A stretch of DNA of 64,000 nucleotides from Thalassotalea atypica (GCF_030295975.1 NZ_AP027364.1:3162001-3226000); one strand, 5' to 3'; shown: positions 36,018 through 45,977, counted from the stretch's first letter. Program-made: numbers and translations. The notes: generated by a model from the letters alone, not told the origin.

Positions 36018-38348
36018 TTATAAATTATCACACTGACTCGGCGTAGCCATAGGCTCGTTTGGCGCGTCTTGATGAATTTTTAAATATTCGATTAATTGCA
36101 TACGTTGCTCATGAGATAACTCTGGACCAATAACGCCAAATTGCGGTTCATTACCCTTTTTCCACGGCACATATCCTGCCCTGAACTCATGACCAATATT
36201 AAAGTTGCCAGAGAGTTGGGTATCAAACCAAGTGCCCGCATACTTTTTGTCTTTATCAGTGATCAGCTCATAGCCTAAATGCTCAGTATCATAATTGCGC
36301 TCCCCTACATAAAAACCTGTTGAACGTTCTACTACAGGCGACAATAACTGATAGATATTTGGCACAGAGCCATTATGTAAAAATGGAGGAGTGGCCCACA
36401 TGCCTTCCAGTGGTCTCGCTTTATAGGCGAGTGGCTGCTGTGGTAAATCAAGCGCACCAAAGCCATCCAGACAGGCTTGTTTCTCCGCTGAGAAATGATT
36501 ATCGCGATAATACTTTTCGCGAATAATAATACCGGTAATGTTAAGCGCCTCACCTACGGTTAACGCATCTACGCTTAAATTTCCAATTGTTGCATCAATA
36601 CCTGATAGCTGTTTAATCACAAGTGCAGTATTAATGTCGTTTTCTACTGCACTATCGCCTTCAGCGTACATATCAATTACCGTCGGTAATTGGTTACTTT
36701 GGTAACTGCCATAAGTCCAGGATGTGAATAGCGACCATACCTTGTTAAATTCTGCTGGATGTTCAGCGACCCAGTTGGTTGTTAACGAAAGTTCACTGAC
36801 TTTAGGATGTGCTTGCGCTAAGAACTCAACCAAATTGTTAGCATCAAGCGTGGTTTCAACAACACGTGATAATTGCTTCACCCATAATGGACGTACAGTT
36901 TCAACGATATCGTGGTTGCTAAGTCCGGTTTTTGTTAAGTCAAAACGGTTGGTGACAAAATTAAACGCGGTATTAGGATCTGTACCAATATCGGTAATTG
37001 GCAGCGTTTTCACTATCCATAATGGCTGATTAACATCTTTTAGCGGTGTATCAATTTTTTTGGTCCATTCATTCGCATCAAACGGCCCATGACAACCAAT
37101 ACAGTGCTGTTTAAACAGAGCTTCACCTTGTGCGGCTTTGCCTTGGTCAACTTTTCCCATTAATGGCTCATGCCATTGTGGCGGCGTTAGTGTTTGTAGC
37201 GTTGTTTCAATGTTATGAATGTTTTCAGGTAACACTGACGAGCTAAATCGCTGCCCTTTGCCTAAAGGCTGGCCATAAGCATCGGTAAAATCGATGTGAG
37301 CGCCTACACCTAATGCCTCGCCCATATTACGTGCCATTGGTTGTTTAACGGACGCGCCGTACTGTACCCAGTCAAATTTCCAAATATTCCACACTGGCGG
37401 ATAACTCACAGGCCCTGTAGCGACATGGTAATTTTTATCATCAAGGTTATCACCAAACACAGTATTGCCAATTCTGGCTAGTGCGTCGGTACGGCCAAAG
37501 CCTTCTTCCAGTGGATATAGGTGTTTACTTGAGTCGTTATAACCTTGTTTGACAAAGCGCCATAATACTTGACCAAAACGTTGTTTTAACGCTGATTTGG
37601 TCTCACTATTGTAATGCTCGCCCAATACCTTTTTAGCAAAGCGGGTAAATTTGAACGGGTTGATATAGGTACTTGCCATTGCAGCAAGCATGGTCGGAAC
37701 GAAATGGCCAACTTTCATGGTTGTAAAAGCGTGCATGGCTTGTCCACCATCAATTTGAATACCAATACGCTTATTGTCTTTGGTGATGTTTAGTTGGCCG
37801 TTGTGACACGCCGCACAGGTTATATCGAGAAGCTCGGTGTTTAAACGTTCACTGAAGTGTTTAGCAAAACCTATCGGGAGTAAATCAGGGTTTGCAGCGG
37901 ACGGCTGTTCTTGAACAATAAAACCATAGGCTTTTAAGTGCTGTGGATCAGAGAATTTATCCCGTCCCCATGGCATTTCTAAATGAACAAACCAATCGTA
38001 TTCTAGCTCCTTTAAGCTCGTTCCTTGACCAGTGTAATAATACAGCTGTCTCTGAGGTGAGTCGCCATCAACACCCCACCCTTGATCTAAATACACGTGC
38101 TCAGCAATAGGCTCGTACGCTGGTATTTGTGTGGCGGGATAATGCACTACAGCAAATAACAAAAATGCGCCGAGAACGAATAATCCAATCACACCCAAGA
38201 TTACTTTTTTAACCAACTCCACAACGGTTAAGTGTTTAAGCCAATGATAAAAGTCGATAATAAAGCGACCAGTGAATATATATTTGATCGCTTTTAGCGG
38301 ATAACCAATGAACACTTTGTAAAGCCATGCGAGTATGTTTTTGATCAT
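36018..38348 (-). CDS. Membrane-anchored di-haem cytochrome c (RoxA/fatty-acid dioxygenase-like)
   Basis: The 776-residue protein has an N-terminal membrane helix (about 47-68, ILGVIGLFVLGAFLLFAVV) and two haem c motifs, CAACH at 178-182 and CIGCH at 416-420. Size, wide spacing of the haems and the long C-terminal domain fit the RoxA-like di-haem oxygenase branch of the cytochrome c peroxidase superfamily. Members cleave rubber or oxygenate unsaturated fatty acids (the Pseudomonas 10S-dioxygenase/diol synthase type). Automated annotation often labels them cytochrome c peroxidase. Neighbouring patatin lipase and catalase-fold genes favour a fatty-acid substrate. It is 14 bp downstream of the SMP-30-like gene. 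Confidence 0.82.
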   Translation of the reverse strand: MIKNILAWLYKVFIGYPLKAIKYIFTGRFIIDFYHWLKHLTVVELVKKVILGVIGLFVLGAFLLFAVVHYPATQIPAYEPIAEHVYLDQGWGVDGDSPQRQLYYYTGQGTSLKELEYDWFVHLEMPWGRDKFSDPQHLKAYGFIVQEQPSAANPDLLPIGFAKHFSERLNTELLDITCAACHNGQLNITKDNKRIGIQIDGGQAMHAFTTMKVGHFVPTMLAAMASTYINPFKFTRFAKKVLGEHYNSETKSALKQRFGQVLWRFVKQGYNDSSKHLYPLEEGFGRTDALARIGNTVFGDNLDDKNYHVATGPVSYPPVWNIWKFDWVQYGASVKQPMARNMGEALGVGAHIDFTDAYGQPLGKGQRFSSSVLPENIHNIETTLQTLTPPQWHEPLMGKVDQGKAAQGEALFKQHCIGCHGPFDANEWTKKIDTPLKDVNQPLWIVKTLPITDIGTDPNTAFNFVTNRFDLTKTGLSNHDIVETVRPLWVKQLSRVVETTLDANNLVEFLAQAHPKVSELSLTTNWVAEHPAEFNKVWSLFTSWTYGSYQSNQLPTVIDMYAEGDSAVENDINTALVIKQLSGIDATIGNLSVDALTVGEALNITGIIIREKYYRDNHFSAEKQACLDGFGALDLPQQPLAYKARPLEGMWATPPFLHNGSVPNIYQLLSPVVERSTGFYVGERNYDTEHLGYELITDKDKKYAGTWFDTQLSGNFNIGHEFRAGYVPWKKGNEPQFGVIGPELSHEQRMQLIEYLKIHQDAPNEPMATPSQCDNL

Positions 38349-38362
38349 GAGTGTATCCAGCG

Positions 38363-39403
38363 TTAGGCGTTATAAATCAGCGGCAAACCTGCCACATTCA
38401 TTTGCGCTTTTATCAGCGCGCCACTTGCCCCTAGTGTAATAAAAGCGGTTTTATTATCAGGGCCACCAAAGCAAATATTTGAAGGTAATGGGTCGAAAAA
38501 GTTGGGCATATTAATGCTGATACTCTCTAGCAACTTGCCCTCAGGCGAAACAATTTGAATACCACCATTAGAAAATGGATTATTTCCTTCCGGCAACATG
38601 CTCATTAGGTAGAGGTTTCCTTCTACATCAACCGCCATAGAATCAAAAATTTCTTGGCCAGCAAATCCAATCAACAAATAGGTACCATCAATACTTTTGG
38701 GGTTAGGCTCTATCACTCCAGGGGCAGACAACTCCCAATACAGGACGCGTCTGGTGTAGGTTTCAACCGTGTACAATCTTTTGCCGTCTGGCGATAATGC
38801 GATACCGTTAGGGGCGTTTAACGGAAAAACCATTTGCTTGATTGAGCTGCCATCAGGTTTCGCATAGTAAATACCAGTAATATCACGCTCGGTTGGACGA
38901 CTTTTACCCCAGTCGGTAAACCACATGCCACCTGTCTCATCAAACACTAAATCATCAGGCCCTTTTAACGGCACAGCAGGTGAAACCTTGCTTTCTTGCC
39001 ATTGCATAGTAGCCATGTCTAATCGACGCACGGTATCTGCTTCTGTATACAGTGTTTCCACTTTGCCAGTTTCGAGGTTTACTCGATCAATACTGCCGCC
39101 CTTGTAGTTTTCAGGTTGGTCGCCACCTATCCATAAGGTTTGCTTTCCAGCTGGAATTGGATGCCAATCAAAGCCTCCACAATTACAAATATAGGCATGG
39201 CCATCAGGACCAATGGCTAATCCATTGGGGCCACCAGAGACTTTAGCGATCACTTCTTTAGTGCCATCAGGATGAACTTTAGTGAGTTGCTCATTTTTAA
39301 TCTCTACCAGTAAAATACTGCCATCACTTAAATAAACCGGCCCTTCTGGGTAACCAAGTTCTTTGGTAATAAATTCAAAATTTGAGCGCTGAAAACTAGA
39401 CAT
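38363..39403 (-). CDS. SMP-30/gluconolactonase/LRE family beta-propeller hydrolase
   Basis: The 346-residue protein has the six-bladed propeller pattern of SMP-30/gluconolactonase: LGYPEGPVYLSDGSILLVEI (the conserved metal-ligand Glu in EGP), GGPNGLAIGPDGHAYICNCGG, KGPDDLVFDETGGMWFTDWG and NAPNGIALSPDGKRLYTVET (Asn and Asp ligands). It has no signal peptide, so a cytosolic lactonase or hydrolase is expected. Substrate unknown. In the cluster it lies between a patatin lipase (30 bp) and a di-haem oxygenase (15 bp), where it could open a lactone or hydrolyse a product of fatty-acid oxidation. Confidence 0.85.
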   Translation of the reverse strand: MSSFQRSNFEFITKELGYPEGPVYLSDGSILLVEIKNEQLTKVHPDGTKEVIAKVSGGPNGLAIGPDGHAYICNCGGFDWHPIPAGKQTLWIGGDQPENYKGGSIDRVNLETGKVETLYTEADTVRRLDMATMQWQESKVSPAVPLKGPDDLVFDETGGMWFTDWGKSRPTERDITGIYYAKPDGSSIKQMVFPLNAPNGIALSPDGKRLYTVETYTRRVLYWELSAPGVIEPNPKSIDGTYLLIGFAGQEIFDSMAVDVEGNLYLMSMLPEGNNPFSNGGIQIVSPEGKLLESISINMPNFFDPLPSNICFGGPDNKTAFITLGASGALIKAQMNVAGLPLIYNA

Positions 39404-39432
39404 ACTATTCCTTTTCGTTCTTATTATTTCAT

Positions 39433-41439
39433 TTACAGCATGGCTGCAATTTTAGGATCATGTTTGATCATTCGATGCGTGATTTGAAAACCAAGTTCAC
39501 GGTAGGCTTCAAATTGTGCTTCATTAAAAAATTGATTCGCGGTGCTTTGATGTGGAAACTGCGGGTGCTGACGCTTATAACTATTAATGTCCTCACTTAA
39601 TTTACCACTGTCGCTAATACTCGATTTAACGTATACAAATATTGCTGAAGATTTATTCTCATCCGCATATTTAATTTCACCAATCGCCCACGACGCTTTA
39701 GACTCTCCCTGTTGATTAGGGGGAATATCGTTAACATCAATAATCAATTTTGCCCCAAAATCAACGCGGATTAGCTCTGTAAGTTTTCCTAAATCTTGAA
39801 ATTGATAGTCAGGATCTGCTCCAGAATCAAAAGCAAAAATCAATTTTGTTTTTCGTCTAACTAACTCGTATACGCCGAGGTTTTCAAAATGACCACCATC
39901 CGATAAGTGAATGAAAGTTTCATTTTCATCCAAGTGACTGCCAAACATGTCTTTAAACATCGCGCTATACCACAATGGTCGAATGAATCGGCTTTGATGA
40001 AGAGCTTTTGGATTTTTTAGCCAACACCCCAACCTCAAATTAAGTATCGCCATTAAAAAATTCACAGGCTTAGAGCGTGTTGCGGCAGTATTGGTGGCAA
40101 CGGCAGCACCTGATATCGCGCAAACGCTGGCAAGGTCGACTTTGCCATCTAAATAAACGTCGGTTCCTCTATACCCTGTTGCGGTTGCCCCAGAATATAA
40201 AGGCGTAAAGCTAAAACAATCACCTGTACGGTTTCGATACTTTGATTGGGTTGAACCGGTCAACTCAACATTACAATTGATGATATGAAATGGCGCATCT
40301 GTTATCGGTAAATCTTTCAAATAGCACATTTGCGATGCATGCCACGTGGAAATTTCAGAAGGTACATGACCACTGTCTTGAGGTAGTTGATAAGGCATAA
40401 AAGCATCGCGTAAACGGTTTCGATAGAAACCGTGCATTGACACTAGATTGATATTACAGCCAATAGCCAATAATGCTGACAGCAAAATAAACACGTAGAA
40501 ATAGTCGGGGATCTGTTGCCAATTCATCACTTGATGAAACGCCACGAGTATAAAGCCCAAACAAGTCAATACTAACCCAAGACTTACCATCAAAGGGGCG
40601 ATGACACTGTTTTGGTTTTTAGTTTTGTAGGCACTGATCACCGAAATCGCCATACCAACGGCTGATAAGCTAAAACTTGCGTGCACTAGCCATTTAGTGA
40701 GCATGCTAAGTTGTTGATGAAAAAAAGGAATCAACCCTATGGCGTAACAACCCATAAATAGCGTCACCAGCGCCGTGACGCACTTGCGTAACCGCTCCGT
40801 TAAGCGCCCTCGTCTTTCTGTCGCAATACTGGTACTTAGGGCGGTTAGTATCATAGTGAAAATAGTAAGCCCCAAAAACACATTGCCAGCATGAAGCAAC
40901 AATTCAAAGCCATTTACACGCTCAGGTCCTCCTAATTCAGGGATCAGCCACGTCTGACATAATGAATAAAGGAACAACATGAAAACAGGCACAACGATCA
41001 TCAGATTAATGAATGTGCCCGTGACGATGGCTGACAACAATGAAATCAAATTAATGCCATTTCCGGGGGTTAAAAAGCTACTGTGAGAACGTATCCAAGA
41101 TACTACTTGGCCGCCGAATCGATTATGATCAGCACGTTTAGTACCAAATGGGAATTTGTCTGGACATTTACTTTTGAACCAAGTTAACGCACTACCAATA
41201 TACCCACCGCCAGAGGCAGTAGACATATAGTCAATATTCTTAAGTTTTTGCGCATTTTCTAACGCTTGTAGTACGCCTAGATTGAACGTAGCAGAGCGAA
41301 TACCGCCACCTGATAGAGCAATACCTATGGTATCAGTGTTGTTTACATCGGGCCGTTTGGCCATTTCACGGCGAGTTTTAATCCACTCAAACTCACTTTC
41401 TTGAATCAACGAGGAGTATTTGTCTTGGTATTTGTCCAT
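39433..41439 (-). CDS. Membrane patatin-like phospholipase
   Basis: The 668-residue protein carries the patatin catalytic elements in two separated halves. The oxyanion loop GIALSGGGIRSA is at 39-50, the nucleophile is probably Ser76 in STASGGGYIG (a variant of GxSxG), and the catalytic Asp is Asp514 in LSDGGHFENLG. Between them are six or seven hydrophobic helices spanning roughly residues 130-345, so the lipase domain is split by a membrane insertion. It should release fatty acids from membrane lipids. It heads the four-gene cluster with the propeller hydrolase, di-haem cytochrome and catalase-fold protein. Confidence 0.85.
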   Translation of the reverse strand: MDKYQDKYSSLIQESEFEWIKTRREMAKRPDVNNTDTIGIALSGGGIRSATFNLGVLQALENAQKLKNIDYMSTASGGGYIGSALTWFKSKCPDKFPFGTKRADHNRFGGQVVSWIRSHSSFLTPGNGINLISLLSAIVTGTFINLMIVVPVFMLFLYSLCQTWLIPELGGPERVNGFELLLHAGNVFLGLTIFTMILTALSTSIATERRGRLTERLRKCVTALVTLFMGCYAIGLIPFFHQQLSMLTKWLVHASFSLSAVGMAISVISAYKTKNQNSVIAPLMVSLGLVLTCLGFILVAFHQVMNWQQIPDYFYVFILLSALLAIGCNINLVSMHGFYRNRLRDAFMPYQLPQDSGHVPSEISTWHASQMCYLKDLPITDAPFHIINCNVELTGSTQSKYRNRTGDCFSFTPLYSGATATGYRGTDVYLDGKVDLASVCAISGAAVATNTAATRSKPVNFLMAILNLRLGCWLKNPKALHQSRFIRPLWYSAMFKDMFGSHLDENETFIHLSDGGHFENLGVYELVRRKTKLIFAFDSGADPDYQFQDLGKLTELIRVDFGAKLIIDVNDIPPNQQGESKASWAIGEIKYADENKSSAIFVYVKSSISDSGKLSEDINSYKRQHPQFPHQSTANQFFNEAQFEAYRELGFQITHRMIKHDPKIAAML

Positions 41440-41543
41440 AATGCCAAATATTTTTATTATTGTTTGTTACATAAAAATAGCATTACAACATCTTGCTTTC
41501 TATATAAAAGATTCAGTTGTGACGATTAATACTGCCGTTATGA

Positions 41544-42779
41544 CTAAAAGTAGTAGCGATAGGCAATTTGATATTGCTCTTCGATTAAGCCTTCTGCTTG
41601 GTTTTGATAGGCTCGAGACTTACGCTCACTGCTGAGCCAATTGTATTCAGCCAACAAGTACTGTTGTCTATTGAGTTGATAACGATAACTTAATGTAAAG
41701 GCATGGCCGTCTTCATTATTATTATCACCCACCGTATCATCTAAATCATCAACGCTAAATACTTCTATTCTCGTTGATATTTGATGACGAGCAAATTGTT
41801 TTCGCAGTAATACAAACGCGTTGTCGAAATCGTTATAGACAACTTTTTCATTGAGTGGCGAGGTCATCAAGGTATTACCGGTCATGAACTGAGCAATTAA
41901 TTCAGTACCTTTTGCCAGTTTGTATTTCAGTCCCCCATGGATAAAGTCGGTCGTCCACGTGTATTGTCCTTGTTTTACTAAGCCTTTTTCGGCGTTATTG
42001 TTGTAATAACCAAGGTTTAATTTGAATTTATTCTGAACTTGCCATTGACCGACAATATGCCCGCCCCAACGATCGTCAAGTTCTACAAAAGGATCGGAGT
42101 GTGCCGCTTGTGCTGATAAAAGATCGTATCTGGCAGGAAATTTTTGTACCGTGAGTTTTTCTTGCAGCAATGTTTGTCTGCTACCCAAAGCCCAACCATG
42201 CCATGTCAACATAGCGCCAGCAGTGTCATTATTTTGAAAAAGCGAAACATCAAGTAATAAGTTATGCGGAGAGTTAACAAACTTGCCCAGCTTTTCAAAT
42301 GAAAAGGCTACGCCAGCGTGTCTAAATTCTTCCCCTACCCAGTTGTTTAATGTGCTGCTGGTGATGGTATTTACTGTAGACCATGCGGTAGCATTGTTTT
42401 CTAGGCTAATTAACGGGTAGAAAATACCAAGTTTACCTTTAAAGCGCCAACCAGATGCCGATGGCAAGCTTTTGTATTGAATGAAGGCTTCTGTGAGGCC
42501 AAACTCGGTGCTGACTTCATCAGCAAATGCGTTGGCAACCACTTTGACCGAAAGGTTGTGGTCAAAACTGCCATGGTATTGCAGTCCCAATTGTCCCAAC
42601 GCTATGCCTGCCTCATCATTAAAGCGAAATTTACCGTAGTCACCGGTGAGATAGCTATCAACGTTCGCATTGCTGTCTACGACATGTGCACGTATGTCAA
42701 CCAATCCTTTAATAGAGTGTTCTCCTGCCATTGCCTGTTGCAGCAAAAAAAACACTAACATCCCCACTATTGCTCTCAT
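41544..42779 (-). CDS. Outer membrane beta-barrel protein (porin-like)
   Basis: The 411-residue protein has a signal peptide (MRAIVGMLVFFLLQQAMAG) and a long run of amphipathic beta strands ending in YQIAYRYYF, with the terminal Phe expected for outer membrane proteins. I recognise no specific porin family. It starts one base after the GGDEF/EAL gene stop and so ends the operon cupredoxin - GGDEF/EAL - barrel. It may be a substrate channel connected with the signal sensed by the other two products. Confidence 0.75.
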   Translation of the reverse strand: MRAIVGMLVFFLLQQAMAGEHSIKGLVDIRAHVVDSNANVDSYLTGDYGKFRFNDEAGIALGQLGLQYHGSFDHNLSVKVVANAFADEVSTEFGLTEAFIQYKSLPSASGWRFKGKLGIFYPLISLENNATAWSTVNTITSSTLNNWVGEEFRHAGVAFSFEKLGKFVNSPHNLLLDVSLFQNNDTAGAMLTWHGWALGSRQTLLQEKLTVQKFPARYDLLSAQAAHSDPFVELDDRWGGHIVGQWQVQNKFKLNLGYYNNNAEKGLVKQGQYTWTTDFIHGGLKYKLAKGTELIAQFMTGNTLMTSPLNEKVVYNDFDNAFVLLRKQFARHQISTRIEVFSVDDLDDTVGDNNNEDGHAFTLSYRYQLNRQQYLLAEYNWLSSERKSRAYQNQAEGLIEEQYQIAYRYYF

Positions 42780-45131
42780 TTATCGATCAACCGTTTCAAC
42801 CTCATAGGGGGAATCTTCAATCCACAATTCAAGCGCGTGTGCCGGTTGTGGGCGGCTTATATAATACCCTTGTGCAAGTTCACAGCCATTGCTTTTTAAC
42901 CATTGCAAGGTTGCTTCATCTTCAATGCCTTCGGCAACAACCGTAAGCCCTAAATTATGAGCTAGCTCGATACTGGACTTAACAATAATTTGATCGCTAG
43001 GATCTGTCGCCAAGTGCTGTAAGAATGAGCGATCGACTTTTAACTCTTGCACCGGCAGTTGTTTCAACTGAGCCAAAGACGAATAGCCAGTCCCATAATC
43101 ATCGATAGATAGCTTAAAACCGTGCTCTTTCAGGTAAATAAGAAGCTCTGTCGCAGTGATCGGATCTGCAACGACAGCATCTTCGGTGACTTCCAATGTG
43201 ATAACGTCATCTGGAATGTTGTTTTGCTGCTTCAAATCAATGACAAAATCACTGTATTGTTTATCCAACAAGTTTTCTGCTGAAATATTGATCGCTATTT
43301 GTAGAGCCGTGCCTTTGCGCTGCCATAATAAATACTGCTTGAACGCTTCTCTGGTTACCCAGCGTGTTAACGCATCCATTTGCCCCGTTTTCTCAGCAAT
43401 ACTGATAAATGAGTCCGGCGGAATTAGGCCTTTCTCTGGATGTTCCCAGCGTACCAATGCCTCAACATGCGTTACTCGCATATTATCTAAGGCCAGTTTG
43501 GGCTGGTAATATAACACCAGTTGATTTTCTTCAATGGCAGTTTTAAGGCTATTGGTTAAATGTAAGCGTTCTAACGCATCTTTATCAAAAGAGCTGTCAT
43601 AATACTGATATTGCAACTTATTTTTGACCGCTTGTTGTAAAGCAACGCTGCTTTTTTGCAGCAATTCCGCCATGTCACCATTGGTGCTTTGTTTTGAATC
43701 GGCAATACCAATTGCATAACGTAAATGAAGACTGACATTACCAAAGTGACAATCTAGCATGATTTCATGTATTAGCTGTTCCACAGCCGATTTATGATCT
43801 TGAAATTCAAGCAATAACACAAAACTTTCACCACCAAGGTAATAACTTTTTGTCGTCAATGTGACCATTTGCACCCGCTGTGCAACTTCGACCAGAATTT
43901 CATCGCCAATTTTATAACCTAAAGTGTCGTTGATTTCGTCAGCGCCAATTAATGACAATTGCAATAACATGAATTCTTGTGCTTGTTCAGTGCGTAGTTC
44001 AAGCTCTTTTAACAAGGCATTTTTATTGGGTAATTTAGTTAAGCCATCATGAAACGCCTGAAAGCTAATGGTTTTTTCACGAGAAACAATAGCTTGTGCC
44101 ATATGATTAAACTCATCCGCCAATTGGACAACCTCCTTACTACCCTTCACTTCAGCATAGCCGCCATAGTTACCGTGAGAAAACGCGTGAATTTGTTTGA
44201 TCAATAACTTGATTGGCCGAGTGATGCCTTTCGCAATGCCAAACGCTCCCAAGACAGACAATGCCAAGGTAAGCAGCATTAACACAAAAAACTGCTGCCA
44301 ATTAACATTAATGTTTTTTAATAAATCCGCCTTTGAAGTGAACATTATCACGAGCAATTCTTGCTCATTAGTTCGTCCTAACGGCATTGATGTTGTGACG
44401 TATTGCTCACTGGTTTCAATCATTAATTGCTGAGCAAATTTTGAAGTAAATAAAATGCCACTGGGTAGCGAAGAGTTTGCTACAACTTCAATGGTCGAAT
44501 TGTCGTCTAATACAAAGCCAATATTTACATCAGTTAAGTTGGCAAATTCTTCTGATAATTGATTATCAATCATATACCCAAAACCAACCCAGCCTATGGT
44601 TCGTGCTCCACTTTTAATCGGAGCGAAACTGAGCTGATAAAGCAGCCCGTTTAAACGCAGTAATTCATTATCTCGTTTATTCATGTACTGTTGGTCAATA
44701 GGAAAAGGCTGCCCCTGCCCATCACCTACTTTGACTTTTTTCTTCTTACTGTTCTTATTTGCTTGATAGGTTACTAATTGGGCAAACATAATGCCGTCAG
44801 GATTGATGGCAAGGGCGATATCAGCATTGATCCTGCTGCGATGGTTATTTAGCGCGACCAAAAAACTCTTAGTGTCTTCTTGTAAAACGGACTTAAGGCC
44901 ATAGTCTTTTGCTGCTGTTTCAGCGAATGCAGATAGATAATAACGACGGTTTTCAAACTGAGTTTTAAAAACGTCCTTGGCGTGTACCAATGTATTGTTC
45001 AATTGCACCGCTTCAAGCTGCTGATTAGCTTTAAATGTCGTAAAAAATGACACTAGCTGAACGGCAAACAATAGAAACACAAATAAGATCAGAATCTTAC
45101 TTTGTAAGCTGCGAACTCGTAAAAATCTCAT
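42780..45131 (-). CDS. Membrane GGDEF/EAL protein, probable c-di-GMP phosphodiesterase
   Basis: The 783-residue protein has an N-terminal helix (ILILFVFLLFAVQLVSFF), a periplasmic sensor of about 230 residues, a second helix near 280-300, a HAMP domain (TRPIKLLIKQIHAFSHG), a GGDEF domain with the degenerate motif GGESF (433-437) and an EAL domain with intact EAL (557-559), NISAENLL, EVTED and IDDYGTGYSSL. The GGDEF part is probably regulatory, leaving net phosphodiesterase activity. It lies between a cupredoxin gene (6 bp) and the barrel gene (0 bp), implying a copper- or envelope-linked c-di-GMP signal. Confidence 0.9.
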   Translation of the reverse strand: MRFLRVRSLQSKILILFVFLLFAVQLVSFFTTFKANQQLEAVQLNNTLVHAKDVFKTQFENRRYYLSAFAETAAKDYGLKSVLQEDTKSFLVALNNHRSRINADIALAINPDGIMFAQLVTYQANKNSKKKKVKVGDGQGQPFPIDQQYMNKRDNELLRLNGLLYQLSFAPIKSGARTIGWVGFGYMIDNQLSEEFANLTDVNIGFVLDDNSTIEVVANSSLPSGILFTSKFAQQLMIETSEQYVTTSMPLGRTNEQELLVIMFTSKADLLKNINVNWQQFFVLMLLTLALSVLGAFGIAKGITRPIKLLIKQIHAFSHGNYGGYAEVKGSKEVVQLADEFNHMAQAIVSREKTISFQAFHDGLTKLPNKNALLKELELRTEQAQEFMLLQLSLIGADEINDTLGYKIGDEILVEVAQRVQMVTLTTKSYYLGGESFVLLLEFQDHKSAVEQLIHEIMLDCHFGNVSLHLRYAIGIADSKQSTNGDMAELLQKSSVALQQAVKNKLQYQYYDSSFDKDALERLHLTNSLKTAIEENQLVLYYQPKLALDNMRVTHVEALVRWEHPEKGLIPPDSFISIAEKTGQMDALTRWVTREAFKQYLLWQRKGTALQIAINISAENLLDKQYSDFVIDLKQQNNIPDDVITLEVTEDAVVADPITATELLIYLKEHGFKLSIDDYGTGYSSLAQLKQLPVQELKVDRSFLQHLATDPSDQIIVKSSIELAHNLGLTVVAEGIEDEATLQWLKSNGCELAQGYYISRPQPAHALELWIEDSPYEVETVDR

Positions 45132-45137
45132 AATGAT

Positions 45138-45791
45138 TTAGTATTCGTCTAAAAAGTCAAAATCATCTTGGTTTTCTTGAGTGGGTATATCTTGCAAAAC
45201 GCTTGGTAGCTGTATATTCCAGTGCTGTTTTTCATTGTCGTTAAATGACACATTAATTTCTTGTTCCATTTTTTTATCTAGTTGTGGATGCCAAATTGAT
45301 ATTTGATACTTTCCCGGTGTTTTCAGATCCAAATGTGCTTCGCCCTTATCATTCGTTTGAGTGTAATACGGCGTATCAACAACTAAAACAAATCCACTCA
45401 TCCAATCATGAATATTACAGCCCATCGCCACTTCTTCGGCGTGATTGAATTGCTTAGACGTTATTGTTTCCCCAGATTTAATCTTGAATTCAAAATGGTT
45501 ACCACCTGAAACTGAATAGATATGATGCGTAATGTCATCATTATTTTCAAAGTCTACGGTTAGTCCTAGTTGAATGACAGCAACATAAGGAGTAAATTTT
45601 TTGTCTTTCTGGCCAACTATCAACTTCTTAGGGTTAACAGGTAAGGGCTTATCTAATTCAATAGGTGTTGCATAAACCACCATATTAGGTAGTTTTTTTT
45701 GCTCAACATCTAATATAGATACCGTGATATTTTTACCGCTAACGCCAAAGCTAGTGGTTAATACACCTAACAATACAAATGAATACTTCAA
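45138..45791 (-). CDS. Periplasmic cupredoxin-like protein (methylamine utilisation-type)
   Basis: With a TTG start at 45791 the product has 217 residues and a clean signal peptide (LLGVLTTSFGVSG); GAGGGAAG lies upstream. A longer frame from 45827 would bury the signal peptide and is less likely. The middle holds a plastocyanin-like copper site: His in DITHHIYSVSG, Cys and His in MGCNIHDWMSG, and Met after it. The C-terminal half (GEAHLDLKTPGKYQISIWHPQ) is a carboxypeptidase-regulatory-like beta domain. Proteins of this architecture are usually labelled methylamine utilisation protein, but no methylamine genes are nearby. It is first in an operon with the GGDEF/EAL and outer membrane proteins. 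Confidence 0.78.
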   Translation of the reverse strand: MKYSFVLLGVLTTSFGVSGKNITVSILDVEQKKLPNMVVYATPIELDKPLPVNPKKLIVGQKDKKFTPYVAVIQLGLTVDFENNDDITHHIYSVSGGNHFEFKIKSGETITSKQFNHAEEVAMGCNIHDWMSGFVLVVDTPYYTQTNDKGEAHLDLKTPGKYQISIWHPQLDKKMEQEINVSFNDNEKQHWNIQLPSVLQDIPTQENQDDFDFLDEY

Positions 45792-45977
45792 CAAACTTCC
45801 CTCATCAATTTCGCTCAATGTGCCCAAGCCATTCGACGCTATATATTAAACCTTATTAATTAGACGCGATAACTCACGAAAAAATTACAACATTAGTGAA
45901 ATTGATATAATCACTGGAAGATTTAGCAATATAAAGGTGAGCTATTCAGCAAAGAAACAGGTGATAACTCAAAGGCT

